From assembly GCA_947627075.1 (NCBI GenBank), contig CANQUR010000007.1:1-23724 (forward strand): DNA of 23,724 bases, in the 5' to 3' direction. The DNA comes from an uncultured Clostridia bacterium (lineage in GTDB: Bacteria > Bacillota > Clostridia > Christensenellales > Pumilibacteraceae). A program made the translations under genes and the position numbers. Positions 1 to 6,271 of this stretch are shown piece after piece; the stretch's first letter is position 1, and every line of letters begins with the position of its first letter. The notes beneath the pieces are model-generated. The model was not told the DNA's origin, made no database searches, and saw only the letters and a program-made list of their open reading frames with translations.

Positions 1-11
1 TCTTCTTCCAT
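1..11 (-). CDS. Start of a further gene, probably the second permease (DppC/OppC type), cut by the window edge
   Basis: Only the first codons are visible. On the minus strand an ATG at 11-9 is followed by two GAA codons. It is preceded by a strong ribosome binding site (GGAGG, 21-17) with a 5-base spacer, and that site directly abuts the stop codon of the upstream permease (22-24). In dipeptide and oligopeptide ABC operons a DppB/OppB permease is normally followed by DppC/OppC, so this is the expected product. The identity is inferred from gene order only; nothing in three codons can confirm it. Confidence 0.5.
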
Positions 12-21
12 ACTATCCTCC

Positions 22-1035
22 TTACTTGGTTATCTTGACGCGCGGGTCTACGACCGCGTACATAAGGTCCGAAAGCAGTGTACCGAGCACGCTCAACACC
101 GCAAGAAATGCATTATAGCCCATGACGAACGGAATGTCGCCTTCTTTGAGTGCGTCATATGCCTTGCCGCCTATTCCGGGGAGTCCGAACACTTGCTCGG
201 TTATCATCGCGCCGCCGAAGAGCGACGGAAGGATACCCGCAAGCATGGTAACGACGGGGATCAAGGTATTTCGGAACGCATGACGATAAATGACCGTATG
301 CTCCGAGCAGCCCTTTGCACGCGCCGTACGAATATAGTCGGCATTCAAGACTTCAAGCATATTGGTACGAGTATAACGCATGAGTCCGCCTATCGACAAT
401 ATTACGAGCGTAAGCACGGGCAATATCATGTGATGGACGATATCGAGCACTCTCGCAAATCCCATATAGTTTTTGTTTGCGCTTACCATACCGCTTATCG
501 GGAACCAGTTCAGCTTTTCGGCAAAGAGCCACAAAACCAAAAGTCCGAAGAAGAATGTCGGAAGGGATATACCCATTATGACAAGCACGGTAGCGATATA
601 GTCGAACGCTCCGTATTGGTGAGTAGCCGCGGTGATACCGAGAGGTATCGCGATCGCGAATTGCAATACGGTAGCTGCAATGGCTATGCCGAACGAAGTC
701 CACATATTGTTTTTGATAACGTTCATGACGGTATCTTGATACTTAAAGGACTCGCCGAAGTTGCCTTGCAAGGCATTTATCAGCCAATCCCAATAGCCTT
801 CGATATAGCTGAGGCCGAACCTATCGGCATAGACGTTATATTCAACCAAAACGTGACTTAACCGCTTGAAGTTATCTACCTGCTCCTGCGTCATGGTGCC
901 CTGGCTGAGTTGAGCGGCATACTTGGTGTCGAAATAGTTGAGCGGCATAAAGCGAATAAGCAAATAGATTATAAGCGTCACACCGACCACTATAAGGATC
1001 GACAACAGTAATCTTTTTATAATATATTTTACCAT
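22..1035 (-). CDS. ABC transporter permease, DppB/OppB family (peptide import)
   Basis: This inner-membrane subunit of a binding-protein-dependent ABC importer of the dipeptide/oligopeptide/nickel class has 337 residues, normal for the family. The N-terminus has the classic short basic start followed by TM1 (about residues 9-30). A roughly 75-residue extracytoplasmic segment follows, ending in the family-typical GNFGESF. Five more membrane segments lie between about residues 110 and 330. The cytoplasmic EAA loop that contacts the ATPase is clear around residues 228-255 (YIRTARAKG, then RHAFRNTLIP). The C-terminus has the typical LLSDLMYAVVDPRV. The ATG at 1035 is preceded by GGAG with about 5 bases of spacing. 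It lies 52 bases after the substrate-binding gene, separated by a hairpin, and before the start of another gene. The transported substrate cannot be read from the sequence; peptides are most likely. Confidence 0.93.
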   Translation of the reverse strand: MVKYIIKRLLLSILIVVGVTLIIYLLIRFMPLNYFDTKYAAQLSQGTMTQEQVDNFKRLSHVLVEYNVYADRFGLSYIEGYWDWLINALQGNFGESFKYQDTVMNVIKNNMWTSFGIAIAATVLQFAIAIPLGITAATHQYGAFDYIATVLVIMGISLPTFFFGLLVLWLFAEKLNWFPISGMVSANKNYMGFARVLDIVHHMILPVLTLVILSIGGLMRYTRTNMLEVLNADYIRTARAKGCSEHTVIYRHAFRNTLIPVVTMLAGILPSLFGGAMITEQVFGLPGIGGKAYDALKEGDIPFVMGYNAFLAVLSVLGTLLSDLMYAVVDPRVKITK

Positions 1036-1048
1036 ATTTCTCCGTTTA

Positions 1049-1078
1049 CCGTGCTATGAGGGAGCCCTCATAGCACGG
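1049..1078 (-). promoter_or_regulatory. Intercistronic stem-loop between binding-protein and permease genes
   Basis: This is a perfect inverted repeat, CCGTGCTATGAGGG at 1049-1062 and its complement at 1065-1078, with two bases between the arms. It lies just after the stop of the substrate-binding protein (1088) and just before the permease ribosome binding site. On the transcribed strand no U-run follows, so it is not a standard intrinsic terminator. In ABC operons such hairpins often protect the 3' end of the upstream message, or partly terminate, so that binding protein is made in excess over permease. That role is inferred. Confidence 0.75.
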
Positions 1079-1087
1079 AATGAATTT

Positions 1088-4000
1088 TTAATATAACTCT
1101 ACTTCCCAGAATCTCGACAAGGGTCCTCTGTACGAGGATATTTCATCTTTCTTCAAGAATGTATTACTGTTTATCTTATTGCTGTTATAAGCGTAAATAT
1201 TAGATCTTTGATAAGCGGGGAATTCCACTGCGAGTTGCATTACGAGATTGTATGCATCAAAGTAAGTATTTGCACGATCTGTCCTGTCGAAAGTGGTTCT
1301 GCCTTCCATTATAAGATCGCTGAGCCTTTCAATGATGTCATATTCATAGCTGTAATTGTTTGCAGCCGCAAGGATCTCGGGATAACCCCAGTTTCTTGTG
1401 CTGGAAGCGGTACTATCCATGTGATAAAGCTGATACATATCGGGATCAATACCGGAGCCCCAAGCTGCAGCCCATACAGCAAGTTCACCTGCGGCAAGCT
1501 TACTGAGTGCAAGGTTATCGGTAACGACCTTTACGTTAAATCCATGTTCATTAAGGAGATTTGCCGACTCCTGCATCATCTTGTATGCCGGGTGATCGGT
1601 GGTAGCGCCGGAGATGGTAAATGTGTATTCGAGCTTGCGCTGACCTGTCGGAGACGACTTGGTGTATGCCGATCCCGGATTGCCTTTATAGCCGGCGCTC
1701 TGAACAAGAGAATCTATCAATGCGCCTGTAGTGTTGTCATCCTTGTATGCATAATACGGTTCGTCTACTTCGCCGTAATGCGGGTTACCTCTTCTTTGAG
1801 GAGAAGCCCAAGACTCGATGGAAACGGGACGATAGAGTTTTTGAGCCATAGCGCCATAATAGTCGATGATGTAGTCAAGATTCATCGAATACATTATAGC
1901 CTGTCTGATCTCGTGATCGGGTACGTATTTGGGATTGATACCGATATAACCATAACCGTTGTTAGGTACATCTATATAAGTTATACCCTTATCCTTACCT
2001 TCACCGTTAAGACGTTTCATATTTTCGATACTTGCGGTAGGATCACCGTAGTCGATATCGCCCTTTATTATCGCGCTCAAAAGCTGCGAAGTAGCTATTA
2101 TCTGATAACGGATATACTTTATTTTGCAGTTGCTTATCGAGCTCTCGGATTCGGATTTGCCTTCACCGGAAGTCGTATAGAAGTAGGGGTTGCGTACATA
2201 ATATGCAACGTTTGCGTTGAAGAACTCACTGAACGTGGGACGATCCTCGGGCGCATAATTTTCATCGAAAATATTGTAAGCTGCGACCTTATACATTCCG
2301 GCGCCTACGGGTACCGAAAGTATGTTGCTGGACTTGAGTACCTTTGTGAAATAATCGAGGTTCGCAAACGGACGTCCAACGGAAACCTTTGAATTCTCCG
2401 TCCATTGTCCGCCTTGATAGTTGCTATCGCTTGCTACGGGCTCTGCGCTTGCGCTATAGAAGCCTTGGTCGTCCTTTACTGCGTCGTAAATAGGATAGTT
2501 GAAGGAACGATAGTCATCCTTTGCACCAAAGCTTCCGTCGGAAGCATTGTTTGCATTGGAATAGTAGTGCATGGGCGCTACCACGAAACCGAAGTTGTAT
2601 ATAGCCTGCGGGTCTACCTTTTCGATCTCGATCTGCAATATATATTGATCTTCCGTAATTTTGGCTGTGCCCATTTCGCCCTTGAATTCGTCGCCGTTTT
2701 CAAGCTTGAGTATCTTTACGCCGGGGATAGTGGGAACAGGCATATCGGAATTTGCAAAGAACTTCGAGCGTGCCTCACCTACGAATTGATCTCTCGCGTC
2801 GGAACCCGTTCCATACCAATCCAATACAGTTGCAAGATACATCTTGAGCGGTTGAGACTCCCACATAAGGTCCTCATAATTGTTTGTGCCTACGAGGTTG
2901 CTACCGTATGCATTGTCCGAGCCGTTTTGGAATTTGTCGTTTTCGGTAAGCATATCGGTCTTAGGTCCATACCCATCCTTCGGAGAATCGGGCTGACCGT
3001 TTTCACCTTTTACGCAATTGTTGGAATCGTAATTATAGTTGCCGTACGCGTCGGGATCGTTCAATGTATCATAGATACCCATCTTTGCATTGAAGACTAT
3101 CTTGATAAGTGAATCCCTGTCATGCCAATAATTTGCATATTGCTTATAGTCGATACGCTTTACGCCTTTGCCGAGCGGCTTACCGTCCTTGCCGATAAGT
3201 CCTTCGGTATCCGACTCGGTGAGCTTTATCTTACCTGTTCTGGGATCGATATCCGCCGTAATAAAGCCGGCTTCATAGAGGAACACTTCCCAAACCTCGG
3301 TAAAGCCGAGCTCTGTAGCGTCATTCTCGTCATTTGTCTTATTTTGCTCGATATATCCGTCAAGTCCAATAACCGCAGCATTGTAATCGGAAACCACTTC
3401 GTTCCAGAACAAATTTCTTACGGTCTCAACGTCATTCAATATAGAGGCCTTTTGCTCCGTCGAAATACTCGTTCTGTTTGTTTCAAGTTTCGAGCTATCG
3501 GACGGATAAGCGAATTTCAACCAGTCTATTCTTTCCTTACCTTCACTGTTCCATCCTGCAAGCATGCCTTTGTATGTATCATCACTTGCGTCGGGAGTCT
3601 GAGTACGATAGTTCTCGAGTCCCTTGATCTTTGTGGAATACATCGTGGACGTGCCTATGTATGACGGATCGAGGTAAGTATACATGTTGAACACTACATC
3701 CTTGATCGTAAGAGGCTGTCCGTCGCTGAATTTTATATTGTTCTTGATAAGGAACTGATATGTCGTATAGTAGTTGTCCGCAGTATACCTATCGGGATCG
3801 AGAGTTTGGATATACTCGTTGTCGATGCCGTAAGGTTTAGCGCCCTCACCGTCATTGACCCAAACTGTCCTTAAGAAATCCTGTGCTACCGTGGGCTCAT
3901 CGAATCCGCATATGGGATTGCCATCCTTATCGGTAGAAAGCATACTTATTTGCGTTTGGCTCGTTATTTCACTATCGTAAGCCGAAGAATGAAAGAACGG

Positions 4001-4150
4001 ATTGAAAACGTTATCGGTTTGACCTATGCTGATAAGCATTGTGTCATTGGTCTGCGGTTGCGGGTTCGGACATGCCGTAAGCATAAAGCACGAAGCGCCC
4101 AAAACGACCGATAACATGATCACGCAAAAAATTCTTGGAAATTTTTTCAT
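1088..4150 (-). CDS. Extracellular substrate-binding lipoprotein of an oligopeptide-type ABC importer (SBP family 5), unusually long
   Basis: This 1020-residue lipoprotein would capture the substrate, probably peptides, and deliver it to the permease encoded next. The N-terminus has a basic start, a hydrophobic stretch and a lipobox LTAC near residue 27, so the mature protein should be lipid-anchored on the outer face of the membrane. SBP family 5 signatures are visible: a block around residues 130-160 (NIKFSDGQPLTIKDVVF), a PVGAGMYKV equivalent of the family PVGTGPY near residue 613, and IRQAIMYSMN near residue 750, where family members have a similar helix. Typical members are 500-600 residues. 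Here roughly 350 extra residues lie mainly between about 190 and 500. ATG 4150 is supported by AGGAGG at 4161-4166, 10 bases upstream. It follows a lipoprotein gene by 61 bases and is probably co-transcribed with it. Confidence 0.9.
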   Translation of the reverse strand: MKKFPRIFCVIMLSVVLGASCFMLTACPNPQPQTNDTMLISIGQTDNVFNPFFHSSAYDSEITSQTQISMLSTDKDGNPICGFDEPTVAQDFLRTVWVNDGEGAKPYGIDNEYIQTLDPDRYTADNYYTTYQFLIKNNIKFSDGQPLTIKDVVFNMYTYLDPSYIGTSTMYSTKIKGLENYRTQTPDASDDTYKGMLAGWNSEGKERIDWLKFAYPSDSSKLETNRTSISTEQKASILNDVETVRNLFWNEVVSDYNAAVIGLDGYIEQNKTNDENDATELGFTEVWEVFLYEAGFITADIDPRTGKIKLTESDTEGLIGKDGKPLGKGVKRIDYKQYANYWHDRDSLIKIVFNAKMGIYDTLNDPDAYGNYNYDSNNCVKGENGQPDSPKDGYGPKTDMLTENDKFQNGSDNAYGSNLVGTNNYEDLMWESQPLKMYLATVLDWYGTGSDARDQFVGEARSKFFANSDMPVPTIPGVKILKLENGDEFKGEMGTAKITEDQYILQIEIEKVDPQAIYNFGFVVAPMHYYSNANNASDGSFGAKDDYRSFNYPIYDAVKDDQGFYSASAEPVASDSNYQGGQWTENSKVSVGRPFANLDYFTKVLKSSNILSVPVGAGMYKVAAYNIFDENYAPEDRPTFSEFFNANVAYYVRNPYFYTTSGEGKSESESSISNCKIKYIRYQIIATSQLLSAIIKGDIDYGDPTASIENMKRLNGEGKDKGITYIDVPNNGYGYIGINPKYVPDHEIRQAIMYSMNLDYIIDYYGAMAQKLYRPVSIESWASPQRRGNPHYGEVDEPYYAYKDDNTTGALIDSLVQSAGYKGNPGSAYTKSSPTGQRKLEYTFTISGATTDHPAYKMMQESANLLNEHGFNVKVVTDNLALSKLAAGELAVWAAAWGSGIDPDMYQLYHMDSTASSTRNWGYPEILAAANNYSYEYDIIERLSDLIMEGRTTFDRTDRANTYFDAYNLVMQLAVEFPAYQRSNIYAYNSNKINSNTFLKKDEISSYRGPLSRFWEVELY

Positions 4151-4183
4151 TTTGGTTTATCCTCCTAAAATATATATTATAAA

Positions 4184-4201
4184 TAATTTTTGAAAAAATT
4201 A
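4184..4201 (-). other. AT-only inverted repeat in the gap between lipoprotein and binding-protein genes
   Basis: An 8-bp perfect inverted repeat (TAATTTTT and its complement, two bases apart) sits in the 61-base gap (4151-4211) upstream of the binding-protein gene. It contains no G or C pairs, so any RNA hairpin would be weak. A TATAAT lies just downstream on the minus strand, but no acceptable -35 element is found at 16-18 bases. I therefore do not call a promoter here, and the gap looks internal to an operon. Confidence 0.35.
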
Positions 4202-4211
4202 CTGATAACCT

Positions 4212-5693
4212 TTATCTTTCGTCCTTTGTACATTCGCATTCAAAGACGCAATCATCATCGAATATCGTTATGTCGGAATTGTAGGTATCATCCATTTGAT
4301 TGATAGAACGCGGCGCCCAGTTGTATACCTTTACGTCTACATCATAGGTATTGGGGACTTGCGGCACCACAAGTTTTCCATCGGGACCAACATATGATTC
4401 GCCGTCGACTATGGAGCGAACGACCTCATACTTCACGTTTACCTTTACGTTATGGAAAACACAGCCGTTCATGACCGAAGCAAACAGACCAAAATGGCAT
4501 TCGGAGTCGTTTGACGAAGCTCCGCTGAGAGCATTGGTGGGATCCACTCCTATCGTAAATCTCGTGGTGTACTCTATATTAAGGTCGTATATCTGTGCAC
4601 CTTTGAGTTCGCCGAAGAATCCGCCGTACTTATTGAACGAACCTCTTTCGGATATCACCTGGTCAACGGCTGTCATAACGCCGGTTATGGAATATCCGTT
4701 GCCCCTTATCTCGCCCGTATAGGGTTTTGCGGATTTGCACATATTGCCCATATTCGCACTGTAGTCGCCGTTATTGGACTTAACATCCTCGATATCGCCC
4801 ATTAAATAAATATTCTTACCGTTGGATATCGCGCTGTTGAAATCTCTCGCATTGGAGACAAGCTCGAAAATACCCTCGTATTCCACTTCCTTGTAATATA
4901 TTATCGTTACAAGGTCATTGACTATAAAGGGGAAGGTAATCTCCTCGGTGCAAGCCTCGTCCTTGTAAAACTTCAAAGCGGTATGATTGGGTCTTGCGTT
5001 TTGATATGCTTCCTTTAACGCGGATTCGGTGATACCGGTACCGCGAGCATTGACAAAACGATCCGCATACTTTTCGTATACAGGACCTTCGCCTAACACG
5101 AAGTCGTCCGCCAAGACGTCATCATAATCTTCCCATTCGCCGCTGTCGTCCCTTTGCGCGATGATATATTTATTGTAGTTTTCCCAAACGGCTACAAGAC
5201 AAGTGTTCTCGGTGACCTTATCCTTCGAAAAATCCCAAAGGTCGTTCCTGTCATAATCATAGTAGCATATCCTCTCGGTCCCCGTCTTGTCTGTAATATC
5301 GGGTCCCAAAGAGCCGAACTTGTTCACGTGGATGCTTCCGTCAAGGGTACCGTTCAAAGGTTCGTCCAAAAGAGCCGGCTTGCCTTCCTCGTCTACCTTG
5401 CCTTTTGCCCAGCCCATGAAAATGTATCCGGGGCGGCTTGGTTCGGCAACTATATTCGTGTCGACCGAAGGATCGAACGCTTGCACACCATCCATAACTC
5501 TGAAGATAGCTTCATACTTGGATATACCCTTTATACCCGTAGTAAGTAAGCCGCCATTTGCGCAATAGGTGAGCGTGTAGGGCGTAACGCCGGTGTCCGC
5601 GTCGGAAACATAATCCGACGAGCAACCTGCAAGCACGCCTACCGCAGCTATAGCCGCAAGTACTAAAAATAATAGATACTTCAATTTCTTCAT
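4212..5693 (-). CDS. Lipoprotein with an InlB-type repeat and a GLUG/beta-helix-like region, function unknown
   Basis: This predicted surface lipoprotein has 493 residues from ATG 5693. That start is preferred over an ATG five codons upstream (5708) because the ribosome binding site GGAG (5700-5703) lies between the two, correctly spaced for 5693 only. The signal peptide ends in the lipobox LAGC near residue 24. Residues about 35-105 match the Listeria-Bacteroides (InlB B-repeat) pattern, with YTLTYCANGG and PSRPGYIFMGW. Residues about 295-420 contain stacked short segments (IYLMGDI, GEIRGNGYSITGV, YGGFFGELKGAQIYDLNI, FGLFASVMNGCVFHNVKV) like GLUG or right-handed beta-helix surface repeats. 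The last 12 residues carry three cysteines. No enzymatic motif is seen. It heads the transcript that continues into the peptide importer, so it may be an accessory surface or substrate-handling component. That is inference. Confidence 0.85.
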   Translation of the reverse strand: MKKLKYLLFLVLAAIAAVGVLAGCSSDYVSDADTGVTPYTLTYCANGGLLTTGIKGISKYEAIFRVMDGVQAFDPSVDTNIVAEPSRPGYIFMGWAKGKVDEEGKPALLDEPLNGTLDGSIHVNKFGSLGPDITDKTGTERICYYDYDRNDLWDFSKDKVTENTCLVAVWENYNKYIIAQRDDSGEWEDYDDVLADDFVLGEGPVYEKYADRFVNARGTGITESALKEAYQNARPNHTALKFYKDEACTEEITFPFIVNDLVTIIYYKEVEYEGIFELVSNARDFNSAISNGKNIYLMGDIEDVKSNNGDYSANMGNMCKSAKPYTGEIRGNGYSITGVMTAVDQVISERGSFNKYGGFFGELKGAQIYDLNIEYTTRFTIGVDPTNALSGASSNDSECHFGLFASVMNGCVFHNVKVNVKYEVVRSIVDGESYVGPDGKLVVPQVPNTYDVDVKVYNWAPRSINQMDDTYNSDITIFDDDCVFECECTKDER

Positions 5694-5699
5694 ACTGAT

Positions 5700-5703
5700 C
5701 TCC
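5700..5703 (-). promoter_or_regulatory. Ribosome binding site deciding the lipoprotein start at 5693
   Basis: GGAG on the minus strand, with six bases before ATG 5693. It lies inside the codons that would follow the upstream ATG at 5708, which has no comparable site of its own, so translation should begin at 5693. Confidence 0.7.
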
Positions 5704-5774
5704 AACATTTATCTTGAAAATTACGAAGTGCAGTTTTATCCGATATGGTATAAGACTACAATTTAAGTACATTA

Positions 5775-5804
5775 ATTATAGCAAAAAACGATACACTTTG
5801 TCAA
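5775..5804 (-). promoter_or_regulatory. Sigma-A type promoter with consensus hexamers for the lipoprotein and peptide-importer operon
   Basis: On the minus strand a perfect -35 (TTGACA, 5804-5799) and a perfect -10 (TATAAT, 5780-5775) are 18 bases apart, with TGC directly before the -10 giving an extended -10 element. Transcription would start near 5768, leaving a leader of about 75 bases before ATG 5693. This is among the strongest promoter matches one can expect by eye. It suggests high basal expression, or control by a repressor whose site I cannot identify. Confidence 0.85.
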
Positions 5805-6112
5805 TAAATATTGAGTTAAATTTTTGTGTAAATTTTTACTTTATATATAATAGTATGATTCAGGGCTTGATTGTGACTGCAAAATGTTATATCGGCGACG
5901 AAATAGCGGAAAAAAGTCTGTTTTTTGGAGAAATCATCGCCGTCGCTAACGCGAAAAATTTTTTTAAGAAAAACGATTTTCTTTTGCAAGCGCAAAGCTT
6001 GACGACGACACACACAGTCGCCACAACGTGAAAATTACAAGTTCGGGATATTTCTCTTTTTTACTTATCGAATTTTATTTCGAAGTGTTTGGCACGCGAC
6101 TTGCGACGGCTC

Positions 6113-6205
6113 CAATGCAAACAGCCCGCCTGTTCACCGGCTCAATGCAAACAGCCCCAATCGTTAACGGCATAAATGGAAACAGCCCCGTCTGTTACGA
6201 CGGAG
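6113..6205. repeat. Three-copy degenerate tandem repeat, about 30-31 bp period
   Basis: The 13-mer ATGCAAACAGCCC occurs exactly at 6115 and 6145 and recurs with one change (ATGGAAACAGCCC) at 6176, giving spacings of 30 and 31 bases. The remainder of each unit is related but diverged (tails GCCTGTTCACCGGCT, CAATCGTTAACGGCA, CGTCTGTTACGACGG). Read on the minus strand, each junction can pair a GCC with a GGC, and the third copy has grown into the long hairpin at 6179-6212. The period and copy number do not fit a CRISPR array, because there are no unique spacers of constant length. Confidence 0.75.
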
Positions 6206-6212
6206 CCGTTTC
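6179..6212 (-). terminator. Strong 14-bp stem-loop 60 bases downstream of the subtilase stop; candidate 3' end or terminator
   Basis: In minus-strand RNA the arms GAAACGGCUCCGUC and GACGGGGCUGUUUC pair along all 14 positions, including two G-U pairs, around the six-base loop GUAACA. On the plus strand the two wobble positions become A-C mismatches, so the structure is built for the minus-strand transcript, that is, the subtilase mRNA. It is not followed by a U-run (CAUUUAUG follows). It may therefore act as a 3' stabiliser or imperfect terminator rather than a canonical intrinsic terminator. Confidence 0.6.
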
Positions 6213-6271
6213 TATGAAAAAGAAGAATATAAAGAAAATAATGAAAAATGTCTTTTAGTTCTTTTTACATA

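Larger units (their letters stand above)
5694..6271. other. 578-base non-coding interval between the subtilase and the lipoprotein operon
   Basis: AT-rich and without a convincing gene on either strand: the open frames here lack ribosome binding sites and resemble no known protein. From the subtilase stop downward it holds the 14-bp hairpin (6179-6212), the tandem repeat of about 31 bp (6113-6205), a stretch with several small inverted repeats between about 5890 and 6005 (for example A6-GTCTG-T6 near 5910-5926, and a GCGACG/CGTCGC pair flanking it), and the lipoprotein promoter (5775-5804). The 5890-6005 stretch could encode a small structured RNA, but I cannot assign it to any known family. 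Confidence 0.6.

Noticed and set aside
4151..4211. Separate promoter for the substrate-binding protein gene
   Set aside because: A TATAAT is present, but no -35-like hexamer is found at 16-18 bases. The short gap and shared strand fit one operon.
5822..5850. Plus-strand promoter (TTGTGT, 16 bases, TATAAT)
   Set aside because: The -35 is weak, the region is very AT-rich so TATAAT is expected by chance, and no plausible gene follows on that strand.
5714..6031. A plus-strand frame of 105 codons upstream of the lipoprotein
   Set aside because: It covers the lipoprotein promoter, has no ribosome binding site, and is low in complexity.
6113..6205. CRISPR array
   Set aside because: There are only three degenerate copies with 30-31 base period; the conserved part is about 13 bases, the intervening parts are themselves related, and no cas gene is nearby.
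6028..6258. A plus-strand frame of 76 codons across the tandem repeats
   Set aside because: It starts at GTG without a ribosome binding site. Its repeated residues merely reflect the DNA repeat, whose 30/31-base spacing does not keep frame, and its end runs into the 3' end of the subtilase gene.
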